Positions 58,580-64,000 of a stretch of DNA of 64,000 bases are shown here, piece by piece. Origin of the DNA: an uncultured bacterium (GTDB lineage: Bacteria; Elusimicrobiota; Elusimicrobia; Elusimicrobiales; Elusimicrobiaceae). Location of the stretch: positions 1 through 64,000 of the forward strand of contig CASEVY010000008.1 of the NCBI GenBank assembly GCA_949291515.1. Reading direction: 5' to 3'. How positions within the stretch are numbered: the stretch's first letter is position 1; each line of letters starts with the position of its first letter. The position numbers and the translations under genes are program-made. The notes under the pieces are model-generated. The model was not told where the DNA came from. It ran no database searches and saw nothing but the letters and a program-made list of their open reading frames with translations.

Positions 58580-59683
58580 TTATTGGTATATCAAAGGATT
58601 GGAGTTGCGCTGAGCTCTTTCAAAAGCGCTTTCCTCCTGCTTCTTTTTGTACTCTTTATAATCGTTGCGATTGTCTTCCTTCGCGCTGTAAGAATCCTCT
58701 TTCTTAACGGGGAACTTATAGGCCAAACTCACCTGATAGACTTTATCGTCGTTAAGCTGAGGGTTCAATATGGTGCCCACGTCAATTTCAAAACCGAACA
58801 GCTTAAGGCCGAAACCTAGGCTCCATTCTTCACGTATTTCCTCCATCAGCTTTACGCCGCCGCGAACCGCCAATAAATCGAACAGATACATCTCCGTACC
58901 GATGCGGACTCTGTTCTCTTTCTCTTTTAAGTAAGCGATAAAATCGCCGCTGACGGCCCAATAAATATTTTCCACGTCTACCGGCACAAAGAACATACCG
59001 GCCGATAATGTCGCCGGCAGAGGATCGGATTCTTCTATATATTTTATATCCGTACCTATGTTCTTAAGCGCTACGCCGACGCCGAAATGTTTATCAAGCA
59101 CCGCCGTATAGCCCGCGTCGAACGCGAAAGCGTCGCCGGTAACATTGCCCTCGACCGGTTTGGCAAGTTCCGAACGCAAATATTTACCGGTAATACCGAA
59201 GTAATGTTCCAAATCGGCCGAAGAGCCGAATACTTCCCAAGGCGTCGTACCGATATGTTCGCCGATGCTGAACGTGAACGACCAGTCGTCACCGATGGAT
59301 CTGCTGTAAATGTCGTCCGTATTTCCTTTATCGAACATATAGCCGGAAACAGCGATATTTAAAGGATTGTTGCCGAATATGCTCAAAAACCCTACGGGGA
59401 AAGCCAAACCGCCGTAATGATATTTCATATCCAGCTGCGCTTCAGACACCGTACCCGCAAGCTGGAAGGATTCAACCATACCCAAAGCCGCAGGGTTATA
59501 GAAAGTCATACCGGTAACGTCGTCGGCATACGCCGTAGCCGCACCCGCCATACCATAGTAGCGCGCGCCCATATCCATTTTAAGGAAAGGCAAAGCCGTA
59601 CGGCCAGCCTCCTGTGCGTATGCGGAAGCCGCCAAAACGGCGGTAAAAACCAAGGAAACCAAATATATCTTTATATTTCTCAT
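58580..59683 (-). CDS. PorV-like outer-membrane beta-barrel protein
   Basis: The 367-residue product has a signal peptide (AYAQEAG). The mature N-terminus ALPFLKMDMGARYYGMAGAATAYADDVTGMTFYNPAALG carries the hallmark of the PorV/PorQ (UPF0164/FadL-like) family, and the chain ends in amphipathic strands (VSLAYKFP). A polar tail of about 40 residues follows the last strand. PorV shuttles type IX secretion cargo to the outer membrane. It starts 2 bp after the M4 protease gene ends, so the two are co-transcribed. Confidence 0.9.
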   Translation of the reverse strand: MRNIKIYLVSLVFTAVLAASAYAQEAGRTALPFLKMDMGARYYGMAGAATAYADDVTGMTFYNPAALGMVESFQLAGTVSEAQLDMKYHYGGLAFPVGFLSIFGNNPLNIAVSGYMFDKGNTDDIYSRSIGDDWSFTFSIGEHIGTTPWEVFGSSADLEHYFGITGKYLRSELAKPVEGNVTGDAFAFDAGYTAVLDKHFGVGVALKNIGTDIKYIEESDPLPATLSAGMFFVPVDVENIYWAVSGDFIAYLKEKENRVRIGTEMYLFDLLAVRGGVKLMEEIREEWSLGFGLKLFGFEIDVGTILNPQLNDDKVYQVSLAYKFPVKKEDSYSAKEDNRNDYKEYKKKQEESAFERAQRNSNPLIYQ

Positions 59684-59684
59684 A

Positions 59685-62600
59685 TTATTTCACCACCACT
59701 ATTTTCTTCAGCTTCCGGTCTATACCCGCTCCGTCTACGCGAAGCAGATAGACTCCGCTGGCAACTATATTGCCGCTGCCGTTTCGGCCGTCCCATTCGA
59801 TCACTTGCGTTATACCGTTTTGGACATCTCCGTCCTTTATCGTTTTAACAAGCAAGCCGTCTATGGTAAAGATCTGCACCTTTATGTTACCGTCGGATTT
59901 GGGGACGACCTCCATCTTTACCTTGCCGCCGGTCATCGGATTGAATACGGAATCCCTTATAAACACTTCCTGTCCGCTGGTCGATTTCGTAACTATCGGA
60001 TTTGATATGCCAAGTGATACCACTCCGTAGTCGTCGCGGTATTCCGCATTGGGCGCGTCCTGATTGGCCTTATTCGAACGCAGCTTGCCGAATATCTGCA
60101 AATACACCAAGTTGTATCCCAGCGCCGAAAACCCGTTCTGTATCGTTACTTCGCCGCTTAAAGTATTATTGTTTACCGACAAATTCCTGGGAATATCCAA
60201 ATAAGTGGCGTCCACGGTGCTTGCTCCTGGTATCGGGTTCATATCGGAATCCAACAATCTGGCGGAATGGAAGAATTCGTAAGAAGAAGGCGACCAGTCC
60301 CCCAGGCCCAAACCGTCCAAAGTGGTGCCGAGTCCGCTGTCTACGGTTGTGGCAAACGGAGCTGTGAAACTTATCTTCTGCCCATTGTCAAAACTGTCTA
60401 CCTGAGTCTGTACTCCTCCGATATTGCTGCCGGAAGCAAACGTGAAATTAAGTTTATACGCGCCTGTATCTTCCGTTACCGTCGAAGGATAGTACCCGTT
60501 AACCATTTTGTACACGCCCAATACATAGCGGCCAGTATTGCCGTTAAGCAAAGAAGGCGCGTTAAACGTCAATGTAGTGGTCTCGTAAGTTGTCGTTATG
60601 CCGGTAAGACCCTGTTGATCGTCCGGTACGTCGGGCGGGAGTATCAAATCCACCGCCGTTTGCATATCCGCGTCCAACAAGAGCATACCCAAAGGCATAT
60701 ACATATTTTCCTTTATCTTGGGCATGGTAAGAACTGCTTTAAATTCGCCTTCCGGCAACGATATGCTGTAATAGTCCATATCGCTGGCGGGATTTATCTT
60801 TGCCTGAAGTTCCTTCCTCGCGATAGAAGCTATATCCACGTCCGCCGCAGAACCGGGCCCGTTATTGGGCTCGTATATGTCGCCGTTGGCGGTTATGATA
60901 TTGTCATAAGTCAAGCCGTGCGCGTCAAACGCCGCCTCAACCGCGCTTACCAAAGCGCTGCCCGCGCCGCCTTTTACCGTAGCTACGGCTATCATAGCGT
61001 CCCTAAACTCAAGCAAGCTGTCGGGGAAGAACATCAAAGCGTTCCATACCAGGCTGTCGGCTTGATTGGATACGGAAGAACCGGTCTTCCTCAAATCCCA
61101 CAAAGCCTGGCTCAAGAATAAACTGTTTGTATGCTGGCCCATAGGCGCGCCGTTGGCCACCCATTTCTCGGCCGTATAGGAATCCGTACCGTCCAAATCA
61201 CGTGCCATACCCTCGCCCGCGCCGTTGACATAAGCGCCGATTATGGAGGTATACGGCTGGCCAGAAGCGTTCTTCAAAGAAGACAAAGCAAAGTAATCCG
61301 ATATAGCTTCGGATATCGCCGCGCCTTCGTCAAAGTATATTATCGGCCAAATCTTGTTTACGACCGCGTGGACATATTCGTGACGGACTATCGCGCTTTC
61401 AAGCGCGAAGTTTACGTATTGCCCCTTGCTGACGTCATAACGCCCCTGCCCTATCAGAATTACATTGGCATCCAAATCATAAAACGCGTTTTGCAAACCG
61501 TCGTCGTGGCTGCTGTACTTGGAACCCGACGCGTTTACCATTACCGGGATATGTTCGTTCAAATTAAAATTGCCGCCGGCCAAATCCACAAAGTAGGAAC
61601 GCATCGCGTTTAAATTGTAAAACGCGACCGCTTCCGGCGTTTGAATGTAGTCATTAGCCAAAGATACCGACAGCGTTGCCGTATTGGTAGAGGTATACCT
61701 GGAAGGAGTACTCGTCGGTACGCACAATTTCTTGAACGTCGTTATGGAATAATCGTTTACGCCAGGCGTATAATTCGCCGGATACGCGCCTATAGTCATA
61801 ATTTGGCTTGGCGTGTAGTTTGATATAAGCGGCCCGTTTAGAGAATTAAATCTGCCGATATAGGCGCCTAAAATTCTGCTCTCGGGCAGATTGCTGCCCA
61901 AGAAAAGGAATTTCTTGTCCGTTATGTCGCCGGAAGTATTCATCGAACCGATATTAAGATTGGTTATCAAAGGATATGAAAATACCGGATAATATCCCGC
62001 CGCGTCGCAGTCGCTGTAAGTCTGCCAGGTGGGGCCTTTGAAAAATTCCGTCCACAAATTATCGCTGAAAGTTTCGCCCGCGCCTTTTTCTACATAATAC
62101 TTCGTCAGGGAAGCCTCATTGGTAACCGTAAAATACGGCCCGGAAAAAGTAGCCCACATTCTGCCGCTGGTGGTTACCTGTCCGTTCTCGTCCGTAAGCT
62201 GCGGAGACTGAGGACTGCCAGACCCGTCGAAAGAATAAACGTACATATTTTCCAAAGGCAAAGTCTGCGTCGATATGCCCGGCGCCTTGGGATATACGGG
62301 GTTGATATTGATAGAGAACTGTGCGTTTCTCGCCGCGTATAACAGCTTGCTTATTCTGTTTAATACGGCTCCGTTTTGCGCGTCTACATAATAATCCCAT
62401 TTGGCAGGCGCGTTTTCACCGCCCTGTACAAGCACCTTCCAGGCAAGCCTGGCTTCACTCGTATTGGGGTTGACGTAAACGACCTTTTCCGCCGCGGATA
62501 AAGCCTTTCCGCCAGCGTCCTGCGCCGCTACGCCCGCCGCATTTGCCGCGGAGATTCCTTCCTTGGTATCTATGTCCAAATTAGGAATGTACGTAGACTG

Positions 62601-63083
62601 ATAGTTAAGCAATGCCCCGCTCTTGTCCACGTTTACTTTTACATAAGCGTTTTCTACGGGCAAATTCTTGTAGTATTGCCTAAAATAATAGTGCGTGCCC
62701 ACCTCGGACTTCAAGGGAGCCCTCAAAAGTTTAAGGTCGTCTTCGTCAACGCCCAAAAAATCTTTATTGCTCTTTATAAATTTTAAGGCGTTCTTCTCCG
62801 TAGAGCCGACCTTTACGCTCCGCCCGCCTACCAACGAACGCGGTTTCTTCGTCTTGGCATTCATTCTTATTTGCCAAGAGGAGTCCGTCTTTTTGTTAAA
62901 CTTCTCCAGTTTCTCCAATTCGGAACTTTCAAGTTTAACGGGCTCTTCGGAATCCGTTTTTACTACGGGGAAACGACGCGCATCCAAAGCCCGTGCCATG
63001 TCCAACGGCGATGCAAAAGCGCTTTGCTGCATTAAAAAAACTGCGGCTAAAAACGCACATAACTGCTTTTTGGATAAAAGCAT
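59685..63083 (-). CDS. Large M4 (thermolysin-family) metalloprotease with C-terminal sorting-like domain
   Basis: The start at MLLSKKQLCAFL was chosen because GGAGGA lies before it, and gives 1132 residues with a signal peptide ending near AFASP. A fungalysin/thermolysin propeptide with PepSY-like part fills about 50-260. The zinc site is H568-E569-Y-V-H572 with Glu592 24 residues after His568 (EGAAISEAISD), as in thermolysin. PKD-like or pre-peptidase beta domains follow from about 730. The last 85 residues (DGNIKVQIFTIDGLLVKTI ... ASGVYLLRVDGAGI...) form a FlgD-like/T9SS type A-like domain. Cargo for the adjacent PorV is plausible. Confidence 0.93.
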   Translation of the reverse strand: MLLSKKQLCAFLAAVFLMQQSAFASPLDMARALDARRFPVVKTDSEEPVKLESSELEKLEKFNKKTDSSWQIRMNAKTKKPRSLVGGRSVKVGSTEKNALKFIKSNKDFLGVDEDDLKLLRAPLKSEVGTHYYFRQYYKNLPVENAYVKVNVDKSGALLNYQSTYIPNLDIDTKEGISAANAAGVAAQDAGGKALSAAEKVVYVNPNTSEARLAWKVLVQGGENAPAKWDYYVDAQNGAVLNRISKLLYAARNAQFSININPVYPKAPGISTQTLPLENMYVYSFDGSGSPQSPQLTDENGQVTTSGRMWATFSGPYFTVTNEASLTKYYVEKGAGETFSDNLWTEFFKGPTWQTYSDCDAAGYYPVFSYPLITNLNIGSMNTSGDITDKKFLFLGSNLPESRILGAYIGRFNSLNGPLISNYTPSQIMTIGAYPANYTPGVNDYSITTFKKLCVPTSTPSRYTSTNTATLSVSLANDYIQTPEAVAFYNLNAMRSYFVDLAGGNFNLNEHIPVMVNASGSKYSSHDDGLQNAFYDLDANVILIGQGRYDVSKGQYVNFALESAIVRHEYVHAVVNKIWPIIYFDEGAAISEAISDYFALSSLKNASGQPYTSIIGAYVNGAGEGMARDLDGTDSYTAEKWVANGAPMGQHTNSLFLSQALWDLRKTGSSVSNQADSLVWNALMFFPDSLLEFRDAMIAVATVKGGAGSALVSAVEAAFDAHGLTYDNIITANGDIYEPNNGPGSAADVDIASIARKELQAKINPASDMDYYSISLPEGEFKAVLTMPKIKENMYMPLGMLLLDADMQTAVDLILPPDVPDDQQGLTGITTTYETTTLTFNAPSLLNGNTGRYVLGVYKMVNGYYPSTVTEDTGAYKLNFTFASGSNIGGVQTQVDSFDNGQKISFTAPFATTVDSGLGTTLDGLGLGDWSPSSYEFFHSARLLDSDMNPIPGASTVDATYLDIPRNLSVNNNTLSGEVTIQNGFSALGYNLVYLQIFGKLRSNKANQDAPNAEYRDDYGVVSLGISNPIVTKSTSGQEVFIRDSVFNPMTGGKVKMEVVPKSDGNIKVQIFTIDGLLVKTIKDGDVQNGITQVIEWDGRNGSGNIVASGVYLLRVDGAGIDRKLKKIVVVK

Positions 63084-63188
63084 CAACAGTCCTCCTGCAA
63101 GGATAAAATACAAAAATATATTTTTATTGTAGCATAAGATTAAATATTTGTATAATTTTTCATATTTTTTTCGTTTCTCGGAGGGATT

Positions 63189-63617
63189 ATGACAGCTCAT
63201 TATTGGATAATTTTGGGCATTATCCTGCTTATAGGCGAGATATTTACTATGGACTTTTCACTGACTTGTTTCGCCGCGGCCTGTTTCGTAGCCGCTATTT
63301 TAAGCTGGATAGGGTTGGGGACATATTGGCAGCTCGCGGCAGTGGCGGCGACGATATTTATCCTGCTGTTTACTCTTAGGCCGCTGGCGCTTAAATACCT
63401 CAACAAAAAAGGGCAGTCTTTCAAAAGCAATATGGAAGCCTTGCTCGGCAAAGAACTTACCGTAACGCAAAGCAATGCCCAAACCGGCAAATGCTATGCA
63501 AAAAACGACGGCGATTTATGGGAGCTCGCCTGCGAAGAAAAACTATCGCAGGGCGATATAGTCAAGGTTTATAAAGTAGACGGAATAAAACTTTTCGTAA
63601 AAAAGGAGCGTAAATAA
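63189..63617 (+). CDS. nfeD: NfeD-like membrane protein
   Basis: The 142-residue product has three membrane helices in the first 70 residues (WIILGIILLIGEIFTM, CFAAACFVAAILSWIG, ATIFILLFTLRPLALKYL) and a C-terminal OB-fold domain (MEALLGKELTVTQSNAQTGKCYAKNDGDLWELACEE). Short NfeD class. GGAGGG before the ATG. It overlaps the SPFH gene by TAATG, the classic nfeD-stomatin pair. Confidence 0.95.
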   Translation: MTAHYWIILGIILLIGEIFTMDFSLTCFAAACFVAAILSWIGLGTYWQLAAVAATIFILLFTLRPLALKYLNKKGQSFKSNMEALLGKELTVTQSNAQTGKCYAKNDGDLWELACEEKLSQGDIVKVYKVDGIKLFVKKERK

Positions 63618-64000
63618 TGGAAAGCGTACTTATAGCACTTGTAGTACTGGCCGTTATATTTTTCATATTCGGCATAAGAATAGTCCAACAGGCGGAAGTA
63701 ATGATCGTGGAAAGATTGGGCAAATATCATACCACTCTGACCTCGGGGCCGAACTTCATTATACCGCTGCTGGACAAACCCAGAAAAATAGAGTGGAAAT
63801 ACTCTCGCGATACCGCAGGAAGGCTGGTGTCTTATTTGGTTATGATAGACCGCATAGACCTTAGGGAAACAGTTTACGATTTCCCCCGCCAAGACGTTAT
63901 AACCAAAGACAACGTAAGCATACAAATAAACGCTTTGATATACTTCCAAATTACCGACCCGCTTAAAGCCGTTTATGAAGTCACTTCGCTGCCTACCGCG
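63617..64000 (+). CDS. SPFH/paraslipin-type protein (truncated by the window end)
   Basis: The first 128 residues are seen: one N-terminal membrane helix (VLIALVVLAVIFFIFGIRIV), then the SPFH domain (QQAEVMIVERLGKYHTTLTSG, PNFIIPLLDKPRKIEW, DLRETVYDFPRQDVITKDNV, INALIYFQITDPLKAVYEV). SPFH proteins form large membrane rings or rafts and often pair with NfeD. The C-terminal half lies beyond the window. QmcA/paraslipin-like is likely. Confidence 0.95.
   Translation, partial: MESVLIALVVLAVIFFIFGIRIVQQAEVMIVERLGKYHTTLTSGPNFIIPLLDKPRKIEWKYSRDTAGRLVSYLVMIDRIDLRETVYDFPRQDVITKDNVSIQINALIYFQITDPLKAVYEVTSLPTA

Overview
The window reads as chromosome of a Gram-negative bacterium. It has outer-membrane-type lipoproteins, lspA, a PorV-like outer-membrane protein, GmhA and an alpha-2-macroglobulin-like protein. 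The mix (a thermolysin-family protease with a C-terminal FlgD/T9SS-like domain beside PorV, a long Bat/MoxR aerotolerance-type operon, many Lys/Ala-rich proteins, single-copy housekeeping genes packed into overlapping operons) suggests a member of the Elusimicrobiota. That assignment is inference from gene content only. No insertion sequence, phage module, CRISPR array or rRNA operon was seen.

Layout. 1-3.8 kb is an accessory-looking end: tRNA-Arg, two exported ankyrin-repeat proteins that share a duplicated promoter cassette, a Cys-rich lipoprotein and a tiny gene. 3.9-7.2 kb is rnhB-yraN-punA-flippase (+). 7.3-14.5 kb is a divergent lipoprotein (-), then a tight + operon of a TagO/WecA-type transferase, an FAD oxidoreductase, a NadD-YqeK fusion, a LytR_C protein, rsfS with a histone-like tail, and argS. 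14.5-20.2 kb is one giant alpha-2-macroglobulin-like protein. 20.4-22.9 kb is plsY-gpsA-HU-MerR followed by two tRNA-Pro genes. 22.9-26.9 kb is AT-rich and sparse: a lipoprotein, a degraded frame, a TPR protein and a pentapeptide-repeat protein. 27.0-28.9 kb holds two tandem trypsin-like exported proteases. 28.9-44.9 kb is a long minus-strand run: hflX and miaA, then PilZ, miaB, a small Lys-rich protein, pgi, rpiB, gmhA and the Bat operon (batE-D-C-B-A, an accessory protein, a DUF58 protein, MoxR). 45.1 kb is guaC (+). 46.3-53.6 kb is an ileS-lspA-TPR lipoprotein-P-type ATPase-queF-PrcB-like operon (-). 53.7-57.2 kb holds a DtxR-family regulator, a TM2 protein, gdhA, an RNase HI with a tail motif, and rnpB. 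57.4-63.1 kb is secretion-related: a Cys-rich thrombospondin-like exported protein, PorV and a large M4 protease. The window ends with nfeD and a truncated SPFH gene.

How the genes work together. The flippase, TagO-like transferase, FAD oxidoreductase and LytR_C protein point to envelope polysaccharide assembly. Pgi, RpiB and GmhA handle sugar phosphates, and GmhA suggests heptose-containing LPS. MoxR, DUF58 and BatA-E form the classic MoxR/VWA envelope module. PorV together with a protease carrying a C-terminal sorting-like domain suggests a type IX-like secretion route.

The most unusual signals are these. Several genes have a TATAAT-like box exactly about 6 bp before the ATG, which implies leaderless mRNAs. 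The RNase HI ends in a consensus sliding-clamp-binding motif. RsfS carries a 77-residue Lys/Ala tail. The P-type ATPase has lost the CPC and TGE signatures. The alpha-2-macroglobulin has no thioester motif. The tRNA-Arg has a GCG anticodon.
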